A stretch of DNA of 64,000 nucleotides, from the NCBI RefSeq assembly GCF_010747475.1, contig NZ_VSLZ01000002.1, forward strand, positions 620,001-684,000. Direction: 5' to 3'. This document shows positions 23,758 to 31,737 of this stretch, piece by piece. Origin of the DNA: Halorussus sp. MSC15.2 (GTDB lineage: Archaea > Halobacteriota > Halobacteria > Halobacteriales > Haladaptataceae). The position numbers and the translations under genes are program-made. The notes under the pieces are model-generated. The model saw only the letters and a list, made by a program, of their open reading frames with translations. It made no database searches and was not told where the DNA came from. Numbering within the stretch: position 1 is the stretch's first letter; every line of letters starts with the position of its first letter.

Positions 23758-24572
23758 CAGTACTCCTCCGGGTCGATTTCGAGTACCAGTTCGCCGCCCT
23801 TGAACGCGCGGACGAGACCGTCACTCTCGGAGAGGACGACCGCCGTCGCGTTCGTCTCGCGGGTGACAGCGCCCGCGGCCATGTGGCGTGCGCCGAGACC
23901 CTTGGGGATGTCCACGCCCTCGGCGGACGGTTCGAGATAGCGGTAGGCCGAGACTATCTTGCCCGCGTCGCTGATGATGAACGCGCCGTCGAGTCGCGAG
24001 AACTCCTTGAGCATCACGTTCACGATGGGGTCGCCGACGTGGACGTGGGACTTCTCGAAGGGGTTGTACGAGAGCGGCCGGGACTTGTTCATCACCTTGC
24101 CCGCGTCGCCGACGACGAACAGCGCGCCGACCGGTTTGCCCTTCTGGCCCTTCTTGCCGAGTTCGATGGCCACCTCGAACACGTCCCGGATGACGCCGGG
24201 GTCGGCCCGCGAGTTGGCGAAGAGGTCGTAGACGCCCGAGTGCATCGAGTCGCTGGCACGCGCCCGCGTCACGGTGTCGGTCCCGTCCCCGAACATGCTG
24301 ACCGCACAGACGACCACGTCGCCGTCCTCGACGATGCCCTGTTCCATTCCGCCTTCGATGCCGAACCGGATTCGCTCTCGGTCGTTGTCGAACTCCAGCG
24401 GAAGTTCCACGAACTCGTCGGCCCCGACTGAGTTCTCCGGGCCGACGACGACCAAATCCACGTCCGCGTCGAGGTCGGCGTATCGGTCGTAGTAAGACCC
24501 GCTGGGTGAGAACAGAAAGACCGCATCGGCGTCCTCGGTAACGTCCCCCAAGAGTTCGCTCACGTCAGCCAT
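23757..24572 (-). CDS. dacZ: Diadenylate cyclase (c-di-AMP synthase)
   Basis: 271 aa, the size of archaeal DacZ. It condenses two ATP into cyclic di-AMP. The C-terminal DAC domain has KPVGALFVVGDAGKVMNKSR, the catalytic DGA in RLDGAFIISDAGKIVS and GLGARHMAAGAV, the counterpart of the RHR motif, followed by TNATAVVLSESDG. The N-terminal 130 residues are the archaeal-specific domain. In Haloferax the level of c-di-AMP is known to be important for growth and osmotic response. It shares a transcript with an MscS channel. Confidence 0.92.
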   Translation of the reverse strand: MADVSELLGDVTEDADAVFLFSPSGSYYDRYADLDADVDLVVVGPENSVGADEFVELPLEFDNDRERIRFGIEGGMEQGIVEDGDVVVCAVSMFGDGTDTVTRARASDSMHSGVYDLFANSRADPGVIRDVFEVAIELGKKGQKGKPVGALFVVGDAGKVMNKSRPLSYNPFEKSHVHVGDPIVNVMLKEFSRLDGAFIISDAGKIVSAYRYLEPSAEGVDIPKGLGARHMAAGAVTRETNATAVVLSESDGLVRAFKGGELVLEIDPEEY

Positions 24573-24713
24573 TACCCGAAACGACTCAGCGACCGGAGAA
24601 AAGGTTTGTGGGTGTATATATCAGGCGAATGTGACTATCTGTCGGCGGAATTCCCCGGTGACTGCTCGGTATCCTCTCTCGGATTCGTCGTCTGATACTA
24701 GGTAGCGGACTAC

Positions 24714-25304
24714 TTACGAACCCTCGTCGTCGAAGAACTCGAGGTCGCTCCCGGTCTCACCGCCGTCGCCCACGGCCGCCGTCCGCGCGGCGTCTTCTCC
24801 CTCGTCTTCGGCCGACACTACGACCGTCTCGATACTCCCGAAGGCGTCCGATTGGTAGCGAGTTTCCTTCGACTCCGGGTCATCGTCGTCGGGGTCGGCA
24901 GTGACGCCCGCACCGAACACGGCCAGTAGACCCACGACGTACGCACCGACGGCCGCGGGCGGTAACGCAGCGAGTTCGCCGGTCCATCCCGTCGGAACCG
25001 TCGTCCAGAACAACGCGAGACCCGTCGCACCGACGAGCGTTCCGACACCCGTGACGCCCCGCGAGAAGTCGGTGTCGACCGCGCGGACGAACAGCGCGAG
25101 GAACGACGTTAGCAGCGACCCACCGCCGAAGAGGACCGCCACCCGTAGCGCGGCGGGTTTGCCGAGACCGAATCCCGCGACGAGACTCGCAGTCGCGGCG
25201 ACGACCCCGACTGCGGCCACCCCGCCCCCGCCGAGCAGAAGTACGGCCCGCATCAGTCCCCGCCAACGGACCCCCGGGTCGAACGTGTCCCCAAGACCTG
25301 ACAT
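24714..25304 (-). CDS. Membrane protein with acidic C-terminal tail
   Basis: 196 aa from ATG 25304 (MSGLGDTFDPGVRWRG); the frame is open further upstream but enters an AT-rich promoter. Four hydrophobic segments (ADLLLGGGG-type start, ALRVAVLFGGGSLLTSFLAL, GVGTLVGATGLALFWTTV, AVGAYVVGLLAVFGAG), then an acidic disordered tail of about 60 residues. Typical of uncharacterised haloarchaeal membrane proteins; no known function. Confidence 0.65.
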   Translation of the reverse strand: MSGLGDTFDPGVRWRGLMRAVLLLGGGGVAAVGVVAATASLVAGFGLGKPAALRVAVLFGGGSLLTSFLALFVRAVDTDFSRGVTGVGTLVGATGLALFWTTVPTGWTGELAALPPAAVGAYVVGLLAVFGAGVTADPDDDDPESKETRYQSDAFGSIETVVVSAEDEGEDAARTAAVGDGGETGSDLEFFDDEGS

Positions 25305-25511
25305 GTCTAGAGTAATATGTAACGAGGGAGGAAAAGTATATCGAACGGAAACGAGACTGGTGGTATATTTACGATGGTTCGGGGTTGCTACAGATATGTA
25401 CTGTTTAGTGGTACCACCTATCACTAACCTCGATGCGGTCGTCGGGTTGCGAAAGGGAGACTCACCGGCGCGAAGTAGACGAACCACCAGGCGAGTTCGT
25501 CACGTCGAAAA

Positions 25512-25533
25512 TGCGCAGGACCGGATTCGAACC
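25512..25533 (-). repeat. Copy of the tRNA-Leu 3' end
   Basis: The 22-mer at 25512-25533 is identical at 21 of 22 positions to the T-arm/acceptor end of the tRNA-Leu gene (25627-25648), in the same orientation and 115 bp beyond the tRNA 3' end. This looks like an integrase attachment-site scar. No integrase or other gene is found in the 25305-25626 interval, which also has a second T-arm-like sequence (GGGTTCGAATCGCC near 25567). Confidence 0.55.
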
Positions 25534-25626
25534 AGAGCAAGAGGGCCGGGCATGCGGCGCACGACGCCGTTCCGGGCGACTTGCAGGGTTCGAATCGCCC
25601 CGCTCTTCGCTCACTTCGTTCGCTGA

Positions 25627-25711
25627 TGCGCGGGACCGGATTCGAACCGGCGGACCCCTACGGGATAGCGTCCTAAGCGCTACGCCGTTGGCCTGGCTTG
25701 GCAACCCGCGC
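25627..25711 (-). tRNA. tRNA-Leu (TAG)
   Basis: 85-nt class II tRNA on the minus strand. Acceptor GCGCGGG pairs with CCCGCGC, discriminator A (25627). The anticodon arm TAGCG-CTTAGGA-CGCTA gives anticodon TAG (Leu, CUA/CUN codons). A long variable arm (TCCCGTAGGGGTC) separates it from the T-arm GGTTCGAATCC. No intron, no encoded CCA. Confidence 0.93.
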
Positions 25712-25870
25712 GCACTCCTCAGTTCCGGCGAGGGCGACAAGAAACTGTCGTTCTCTCGGCATCGGTGGGAAGACTCGGCACGGGGCGGCCACGCGCCGAA
25801 CGCATCGCCGTCCGCCCAATCGCAACCCGACCCCGAGACGCTTATGTGAACTCGGTCGTAACGACGTATC

Positions 25871-26200
25871 GTGTATCGGGCACGCGACCACGTGGAGAAC
25901 CAGCGCTGGCTCGCCGAAATCGAGGAGGCCGCCGACCGCCTCGACCTCGACGCGGCCGCCCGGTCTCGGGCGACCGACCTGTTCCTCTCGACCGTCTCGG
26001 AGTGGGACGCTCCCGACGAACGAGACGCCGACTCCCGGCGGGCCGTCGTCGCGGCGAGTCTCTACGCCGGGTCGCTCATCGAGGGCGACCAGCGCTCGCA
26101 GGGGGCGGTCGCCGACGCCGTGGGCGTCGCTCGACTGACTATCCAGCAGCGCTGGAAGGAACTGCTCGAAGAGGCGGGACTCGAACCGCCGTCGTGGTAG
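25871..26200 (+). CDS. TFB-like factor with a single cyclin repeat
   Basis: 109 aa from GTG 25871. It lacks the N-terminal zinc ribbon and B-finger of TFB and has about one cyclin fold: AVVAASLYAGSLIEGDQRSQ followed by the helix-turn-helix AVADAVGVARLTIQQRWKEL, the part of TFB that reads the BRE element. Full TFB is about 320 aa. It might act as a decoy or DNA-binding regulator rather than a general initiation factor. A TATA-like CTTATG lies about 30 bp upstream. Confidence 0.75.
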   Translation: MYRARDHVENQRWLAEIEEAADRLDLDAAARSRATDLFLSTVSEWDAPDERDADSRRAVVAASLYAGSLIEGDQRSQGAVADAVGVARLTIQQRWKELLEEAGLEPPSW

Positions 26201-26274
26201 CGGCGGACGGGCGCGACCGTCGCGGAGCGAAGCGTGTCGTTTAATTGACCCCACTAGGAAATTTCGGATTACTG

Positions 26275-26595
26275 ATGGCTCAGGTGCTCTCCAGTGCGTG
26301 GGCGACACTCCTCCTCGGCGCGGTAATCCTCGCGGTCGGCTATCTCGTGAAGTATCGCCAGTGGACGACGCTCGTCGCGAGGTCCGCTCCCTTCGATGGC
26401 ACGGACCCCTCGCCCGTGTTCGCGAGTTACGCCGGGAACGTCACGCTCGTCGCGGGCGGGTTCGTAGTCAGCATGGGCGTCGCCCAGTCGCTCGGTCTGC
26501 TGGCGCTCGTTCCGGGATGGCTTCGGGGACTGCTGTTCGTCGGCGCAGTCGTACTCGTCACTCCGCGACTCGGCGTCGTCGCCACCGAGCGATGA
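26275..26595 (+). CDS. Small membrane protein, 106 aa
   Basis: From ATG 26275. Three hydrophobic helices (WATLLLGAVILAVGYLVKY, GNVTLVAGGFVVSMGVAQSL, GWLRGLLFVGAVVLVTPRLG) with short loops. No motif or family recognised. It follows the TFB-like gene by 74 bp on the same strand. Confidence 0.55.
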   Translation: MAQVLSSAWATLLLGAVILAVGYLVKYRQWTTLVARSAPFDGTDPSPVFASYAGNVTLVAGGFVVSMGVAQSLGLLALVPGWLRGLLFVGAVVLVTPRLGVVATER

Positions 26596-26679
26596 AGCAG
26601 GAGTCGCTCGGGTCGCGCGTATCGGTCGTCACGTTCGACTAATAGGGAGTGGTGGCGATAGGCGAGTCTCGAAAATTGA

Positions 26680-27168
26680 TTACCGTTCGGCGTCGCGGCC
26701 GTCTCGTTCCGGGGTGAGGTTACCGTGTTCGTCGATTTCGCCCTTGACGATGCGCGTGCTGGAGATGATGTCGCCGTCCTCGGCCGTGACGTGGGAGACG
26801 ACCTCGACGTCGAGGGGGTCGTGGCCGCGCTCTTCCCGAATCTCGTTGATTCGCTCGGCACCGTCGGTCGTCTCGGGCGAAACCACCAGCGCGTCGAACT
26901 GGGGTTCGGTGGCGATGCCGGTCGGTTCGGTCAACTCCCGGACCTCGAACTCTCGGTCGTACTCGTCGGCGATTTCGGCCAGCACGGCCTCCAAATCGGC
27001 CTTCCGTTCGTCGAACGGGCGGACGTACCGGTCCTCGTGACGCGTCTTCGGGGCGAGTTCGTCGCTGGTCAGTCCGACCGTCACGTCACCGAGTTCGAAC
27101 GCGCGCTCGAACAGCGCGCGGTGGCCGTCGTGGACCGGGTCGAAGGTCCCGCCCAGGGCAACCCTCAT
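26680..27168 (-). CDS. coaD: Phosphopantetheine adenylyltransferase, archaeal type
   Basis: 162 aa. Transfers AMP from ATP to 4'-phosphopantetheine in coenzyme A synthesis. The nucleotidyltransferase signature GGTFDPVHDGH is at residues 6-16, with YVRPFDERKADLEAVL, LVVSPETTDGAERINEIRE and the C-terminal ISSTRI loop that grips ATP phosphates. Length and motifs fit the archaeal PPAT family rather than bacterial CoaD. Confidence 0.9.
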   Translation of the reverse strand: MRVALGGTFDPVHDGHRALFERAFELGDVTVGLTSDELAPKTRHEDRYVRPFDERKADLEAVLAEIADEYDREFEVRELTEPTGIATEPQFDALVVSPETTDGAERINEIREERGHDPLDVEVVSHVTAEDGDIISSTRIVKGEIDEHGNLTPERDGRDAER

Positions 27169-27229
27169 ACCCTCGCGAAGGGTTCCCCGCGGCTTAGTGC
27201 CTTCGGAATATCGTCCGGAGACGTGAATA

Positions 27230-27919
27230 TTACTCCTCGTCGTCGTCCGACTCCTCTTCTTCGACGCTGATGCTCACGGGTTCGCTCGTCTCCGACTCTA
27301 GTTCGGCGTCGGACTCCGATTCGAGGTGGTCGTCCAGATTGAACACCGTGTTGAGTTCGTCCTGTATCTGGCCCACGATACCGCCGACGAGGTCGCTCGG
27401 CGCGATGGCGGTGTACTCGTAGGGGTTGTTGCCCGCGCCCTCGCTCTCGCGCTTGCGGCGTTCGACTATCTCTTCGTCGTGGAGTTCGGCCAGCGATTCG
27501 CGGACCGTCGAGGGGTAGAGACCGGTCCCCTCGGCGATTTCCTCGCTGGTGCTGTAGGGCTGTTGGCGGAGGTAGACGTAGATTCGGGCGCGCGTCTCGG
27601 TGTCGAGGACCCACGAGAGCAAATCGACGATGCTCTGGTCGAACTGGTCCACCGCGCGGTCGGCCTCCTCTTCGAGGCGCTCACGGCCCTTCGAGATGCG
27701 GTCCCGGCCCTCCGCGTCTTCGACAGGCACGTCCTGTTCGACCGACACCGTCTCTTCGCCCGCTACCTCCACGTTCACTTCCTCGGTGAGGTCGCCTTCC
27801 TCGTCCACTTCGAGTTCCTCTTCGACCGTCACGTCGTCGTCCACGTCGTCGATTTCCGCCTCCTCGACGGTGTCGTCCTCGACGTTCACGTTCTCGTCGT
27901 CTGTGTTTTCTCCGGACAT
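27230..27919 (-). CDS. Winged-helix transcriptional regulator with acidic flanks
   Basis: 229 aa from ATG 27919 (MSGENTDDEN). The first 85 residues and the last 40 are extremely acidic and disordered. The centre (about 95-175) has a TrmB/ArsR-like winged helix: LLSWVLDTETRARIYVYLRQ, then STSEEIAEGTGLYPSTVRES and LHDEEIVERRKR, ending in YEYTAIAPSDLVG. It should bind DNA; the target is unknown. Sits 61 bp from coaD on the same strand. Confidence 0.75.
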   Translation of the reverse strand: MSGENTDDENVNVEDDTVEEAEIDDVDDDVTVEEELEVDEEGDLTEEVNVEVAGEETVSVEQDVPVEDAEGRDRISKGRERLEEEADRAVDQFDQSIVDLLSWVLDTETRARIYVYLRQQPYSTSEEIAEGTGLYPSTVRESLAELHDEEIVERRKRESEGAGNNPYEYTAIAPSDLVGGIVGQIQDELNTVFNLDDHLESESDAELESETSEPVSISVEEEESDDDEE

Positions 27920-28002
27920 GTCCTCTCTACGAGGACACAAGCCGCGGGCGAGTAAAAACTTTGCTTACAGGCGGTGGCGCTCCGCTGTTCGGGGTCGGGC
28001 GG

Positions 28003-29085
28003 CTATCGCTCGCTCAGAACCAGCGACTCGTAGAGGGCGTCGGTCCCCTCCTCGTCGCGGACCCGCCGCTGGCGGGCCGCGCCGCTCTCGCCGTCGTAGA
28101 TGTCGCGGATGCCGGAGACGCCGAGTCGTTCGCACTCGCGGTCCACGACCTCGCCGAGACCGATTTCGCCCTCGCGGTCGCGCCGGATAAACGCCGCGTC
28201 GTGGCCGTAACGCATCGCCCGCCACTTGTTCTCGTCCAGGAGCTCTCGCCGGTGGCGATACCCCTGCTCCCCGTCTTCGTAGCGCTCGGCGAGGTCGCGG
28301 ACCAGCGCGTGGGTGTACTCCACGAACGCCAGCACGCGCTCGGGGTCGCGCTGGCCGTCGGGCGTTCGGACTTCGACCGTGCCGAGGCCGGTGTGGGGTC
28401 GCACGTCGTACCAGAGTTCGCCGCGGTCGGCGATTGAGTCGGTCCGGAGCATGGTCTCCTCGAACGCGGCGAAGTCCTCGTACGAGTCGAAGTCGGTCGG
28501 CATCCCGGTGTTCGGGAGCGCCTCGAATATCTTGGCCCGGGCCGACTGGAGACCGGTGTCGAACCCGTTCCAGTACGGCGAGTTAGCCGACAACGCGAGC
28601 ATCACGGGCAGGTACCAGCGAATCTCGTTGGCGACCCAGACCGCCTTGTCGGCGTCGTCCACGCCGACGTGGACGTGGAGACCGGTGGTGGTGTTGCGGT
28701 GCTGTGGGTACTGAATCCGGTTCAACTGGTTCCGATACCGCGGCTTCTCGGCGTGTTCGAGTTCGCGCCACTTCGCACCGGGGTGAAGCCCCGCCGCCGC
28801 GATTCGGAAGCCGCCCGCTTCGGCGTGTTCGACCAGCGCGTTTCGGACCGCCAGCAGGTGGTCGCGGGCGTCCGCGAGTCGCTCTATCTTCGGCGTCTGG
28901 GTCTCGATGACGCACTTGAACAGTTCGTGGTCGAGTCGCCCGTCGAGAATCTCGGGCGGGTCACGCTCGTAGACGAGTTCGTCGGTCCCGGCCGTCGGGC
29001 GGCCCCGGCGGTCGACGACGTAGAACTCCTCCTCGATGCCCAGCGTCCCCATCTCCGCGAAGCTCTTAGCCGAACCCGAGTCCAT
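28003..29085 (-). CDS. gshA: Glutamate-cysteine ligase
   Basis: 360 aa from ATG 29085 ([20 protein letters not shown]). It makes gamma-glutamylcysteine, the main low-molecular-weight thiol of haloarchaea. Family marks: [13 protein letters not shown], then [13 protein letters not shown], a [13 protein letters not shown] active-site segment, [20 protein letters not shown] and [19 protein letters not shown]. The frame is open about 80 bp upstream but that part does not fit the family. No gshB partner nearby, consistent with haloarchaea using gamma-Glu-Cys itself. Confidence 0.9.
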   Translation of the reverse strand: MDSGSAKSFAEMGTLGIEEEFYVVDRRGRPTAGTDELVYERDPPEILDGRLDHELFKCVIETQTPKIERLADARDHLLAVRNALVEHAEAGGFRIAAAGLHPGAKWRELEHAEKPRYRNQLNRIQYPQHRNTTTGLHVHVGVDDADKAVWVANEIRWYLPVMLALSANSPYWNGFDTGLQSARAKIFEALPNTGMPTDFDSYEDFAAFEETMLRTDSIADRGELWYDVRPHTGLGTVEVRTPDGQRDPERVLAFVEYTHALVRDLAERYEDGEQGYRHRRELLDENKWRAMRYGHDAAFIRRDREGEIGLGEVVDRECERLGVSGIRDIYDGESGAARQRRVRDEEGTDALYESLVLSER

Positions 29086-29173
29086 TTCTCGGACGTTCGC
29101 AATCCGGCGTATAAATAGTTCCGAACCCGGCAGGGTCGGGCGAAAGCGGCCGGGGCGGTGGTTCACCGCCGTC

Positions 29174-29250
29174 GAGCGACTCGGTTACTTCGGTCGGCCG
29201 AGCGACTCGCTTCACTTCGGCCGAGCGACTGGTCTCACTTCGGTCGGGCC
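29174..29250. repeat. Degenerate tandem repeat at the 3' end of the fibrillarin gene
   Basis: Three consecutive units starting GAGCGACT and ending in CTTCGG(TCGG)GCC, at 29174-29199, 29200-29222 and 29223-29250, of 26, 23 and 28 bp. The last one overlaps the stop codon of the fibrillarin gene, so the array looks like duplications of that gene's 3' end. Confidence 0.6.
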
Positions 29251-29867
29251 ACGACGCCGAGGTGGTCGTCGTGGTACGGTTCGAGTCGTTCGGTCGCCAG
29301 CACCTCGTAGCGCTCCCGGAGGTTGGCCAGCGCGTCGTCGAACACGTCCTCGGGGTCGCGAGTCACGTCCTCGCTGCGGGCCTTGATGGCCGCGAGCAGG
29401 CGACCGTCCTCCCGGAGGAACCGGGCGTTCTCGACAGCGACGCGCGCCTGTCCGCGCGTCGCCACGTCCTGAACGATGGCGTCCACCTCGGACTCCACGA
29501 CGTGCGCGTAGCTCTCGGGTTTACGGGCGTCTTTCAACAGGGGGAAGAGGTTCTGTCGGTCCTCGGCGACGCCCACCAAATCTCGGACCGGACGGGGAGC
29601 GAACTCCACGGCGTAGGTCGGCCCGGAGAAGTCGGCAACGTGGCTGACGGTCGTCCCGCTGGCCGCGCCGAGGTAGAGGACCGTCTCGCCGCCCGCGAGG
29701 CCGGTGTCCATGCCGGACTCGACCATCGCGGCGAGCTTCGACCGTCCGGCGTCCCAGCACCGCCACCCCTCGTCGGTGGGTTCGCCGTAGACCGGCGGCC
29801 CCCGCGTCGCCAGACGCTCGCGTCCGTCGAAGGCGCGGCGCTCGACGCCCTCGGGAAGGTCGGTCAC
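29235..29867 (-). CDS. flpA: Fibrillarin, rRNA/tRNA 2'-O-methyltransferase
   Basis: 210 aa. The methyltransferase of the archaeal box C/D RNP. Marks: GWRCWDAGRSKLAAM, the SAM-binding GGETVLYLGAASGTTVSHVA, then GPTYAVEFAPRP, DVATRGQARVAVENA and ARSEDVTRDPEDVF. It overlaps nop5 by 4 bp (ATGA), the usual archaeal operon. Its known targets include the tRNA-Trp anticodon loop guided by the intron found at 10179-10284. Confidence 0.93.
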   Translation of the reverse strand: MTDLPEGVERRAFDGRERLATRGPPVYGEPTDEGWRCWDAGRSKLAAMVESGMDTGLAGGETVLYLGAASGTTVSHVADFSGPTYAVEFAPRPVRDLVGVAEDRQNLFPLLKDARKPESYAHVVESEVDAIVQDVATRGQARVAVENARFLREDGRLLAAIKARSEDVTRDPEDVFDDALANLRERYEVLATERLEPYHDDHLGVVARPK

Positions 29868-30832
29868 GCTTCGCCCTCCTGCTCGGTCCCGTCCGCGTCT
29901 CCCGTCTGCTCGCTTCCGTCTCCATCTCCGGCGTCGTTTCGTCCCCGAATCTGGTCCATGCGTCGCCGTAACTCCTCGTCCAGTTCGGGTTTGCGTTCGC
30001 CGGAGTAGTGGTCCACGCGCGCCGCGATGGTGAGTTTCCCGGCGAGGGTCCGGGCCGCCGACCCGCGCTTCTCCGGTCGGGTCCCCCGGACGTACTCGTG
30101 GGTGAAGATGACGCCGTGCTTGGGCGAGGGGGCGCGCCCGCGGAGGTGCGCGAACAGCGCGTCCTCTGCGCCGAGAACCTGTACGGTCCCCGCCGGTTTC
30201 TTAGCGAGCGATTCGAGTCCGCCCGCGAGCGATATCAACCGCGACGCGAGAACCGGCCCGGCCATCGCCGCGAGGTTCGGCGCGACGTCGGCCGTCTCGC
30301 GCTCGATGAACTCCCGGAGCGCGTCGCTCTCGTCGGCGAGGTCGGCGGTCCGGCGAGCCAGCGAAATCAGTCGCTCCTCGGTCGGCGACGCCGGGTCGCG
30401 TGCGGCGAGTTCCCGGGCGTACTCCACGCCGGTCCCGGCGTCGGCGTCCCGACTCCCGGCCCACTCGGCGACGCGCTCGGCGAGTTCGTTGGCCTGCGCC
30501 GCGGCGTCGTCCATCGCCCGGACCGCGTGGACGAGTTGCTGGTCGTCCGCGCGCTCGCGCTCGGCCGCGGCCTCGCGCGCCGCTCGCACGGACGCCTCGC
30601 GGAGTTTGTCGTAGTAGTCGCTCTCGTCGTCGGCGAACCCCGATTCGACCGCTCGCCGGGGCCAGTCCTCCGGCGCGTCGGCCCGCCCGTCGCGGATGCT
30701 GGCCGCGCCCGCCTCGGTGTCGTCGGGAGCGAGGTCCTCGAACCATCCGGCGCGCTCGGGGGTCGCGTCCCCCTCGTCGCCGGCGGTTCGGGGCGCGTCG
30801 CTCTCCCCCGAACGAGTTCCGTCGTCGGTCAT
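29864..30832 (-). CDS. nop5: NOP5/NOP56 box C/D RNP scaffold protein
   Basis: 322 aa. The Nop domain is clear: SLARRTADLADESDALREFI, then APNLAAMAGPVLASRLISLA, GTVQVLGAEDALFAHLRGRA, HGVIFTHEYVRGTRPEKRGS and ARTLAGKLTIAARVDHYSGE. It bridges fibrillarin and the kink-turn protein L7Ae on guide RNA. The first 80 residues and the C-terminus are acidic haloarchaeal extensions. Upstream gene of the nop5-flpA operon. Confidence 0.93.
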   Translation of the reverse strand: MTDDGTRSGESDAPRTAGDEGDATPERAGWFEDLAPDDTEAGAASIRDGRADAPEDWPRRAVESGFADDESDYYDKLREASVRAAREAAAERERADDQQLVHAVRAMDDAAAQANELAERVAEWAGSRDADAGTGVEYARELAARDPASPTEERLISLARRTADLADESDALREFIERETADVAPNLAAMAGPVLASRLISLAGGLESLAKKPAGTVQVLGAEDALFAHLRGRAPSPKHGVIFTHEYVRGTRPEKRGSAARTLAGKLTIAARVDHYSGERKPELDEELRRRMDQIRGRNDAGDGDGSEQTGDADGTEQEGEA

Positions 30833-30982
30833 GTCCGTGGATTGCGCGCCGTCGCGTTTAAACCTACGCGACTCGTCCTGCGGGCCGTCCGACGAGGTGG
30901 TCGGGCGAGCGACCGCGCCGATAGGGTCGGCGAGGTTACAGAAGAAGTATCCTTAAGCCGCTGCCGCGTGCAGAACGCCAGT

Positions 30983-31366
30983 ATGGACGTGGAGAACTTC
31001 TTCGAGGAGATGCCGTTCGCCGACCTGCTCGGTGTCGAAGTGACCGAAGTCGAGGACGGCCACGCCGAGGGCGAGGTGGAGATGCGGGAGGAACTGTCGT
31101 GGAACGCCGACCGCATGATGGCTCACGGCGGCGTCACGTTCACGCTGGCCGACACCGTGGGCGGCGCGGCGCTGGTCTCGCTGGTGGACCAGCCGGTTCC
31201 GACCATCGACATGCGCATCGACTACCTCGAAGCGGGGACCGGCGACCTGCGCGCCGAGGCCGACGTGGTCCGGTGCGGGAGCGACGTGGGCGTCGTGGAC
31301 GTAGACGTGTTCGCAGAGGACGGAACGCAGGTCGCCGACGCGCGCGGCGTCTACAAGACGGGATAG
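30983..31366 (+). CDS. PaaI-family hotdog thioesterase
   Basis: 127 aa from ATG 30983. A hotdog fold with NADRMMAHGGVTFTLADTVG, the helix that carries the catalytic acid, and TIDMRIDYLEAGTGDLRAEA. Such enzymes hydrolyse acyl-CoA; PaaI members clear dead-end ring-hydroxylated phenylacetyl-CoA. A second PaaI-type gene lies at 42183, inside the paa region; a broken copy of the PaaD zinc ribbon follows this one by 135 bp. Confidence 0.8.
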   Translation: MDVENFFEEMPFADLLGVEVTEVEDGHAEGEVEMREELSWNADRMMAHGGVTFTLADTVGGAALVSLVDQPVPTIDMRIDYLEAGTGDLRAEADVVRCGSDVGVVDVDVFAEDGTQVADARGVYKTG

Positions 31367-31500
31367 GAAAAGCCGAATTGGAACCCCTCCGACGGATGCG
31401 ACTCCTCCACTACTCCGACGGAGAGAACGGCTACGACCGCCCCGAGCGCGCGGGCCGTCTCGCCGGATGCGTCGCCGTCAGACGCGACGACAAGACGGTC

Positions 31501-31654
31501 ATGACCGGCACCGGCGAGACAAGCGAGGACGAGTACGGCGAGTGCCCTGTCTGTAGCTCTACTGACGGGAAAATCCGAGTGACCGTCGCTGTGTTGGTCG
31601 ATGGGCTTCTGCAACGACTACGAGCAGTCCGTCGAGAAGTTCAGGTACCGTAGT
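31501..31654 (+). pseudogene. Frameshifted remnant of the PaaD zinc-ribbon gene
   Basis: The first frame reads MTGTGETSEDEYGECPVCSS and then loses sense; a second frame reads PSLCWSMGFCNDYEQSVEKF. Together they match the intact gene at 36547-36714 (ECPYCDSTD, then PSLCRSMHYCNDCEQPFEKF), with about 8 bp deleted between the halves and the last zinc cysteine changed to Tyr. The frame does not close in the usual place. It is clearly a decayed paralogue, 5 kb from the functional copy. The preceding 130 bp may be part of the same relic. Confidence 0.7.
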
Positions 31655-31737
31655 CTCTGTTCGCTCGGGAGACCGACTGTGACGGAGCGACTGAGCACCA
31701 CACAAAAAAAGGTGAGTTGGTAGCGCACAGTGGGCAC

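Noticed and set aside
25433..25849. Plus frame over tRNA-Leu with repeated GFEP-like pieces
   Set aside because: Readthrough of the tRNA gene and its copy; not protein coding.
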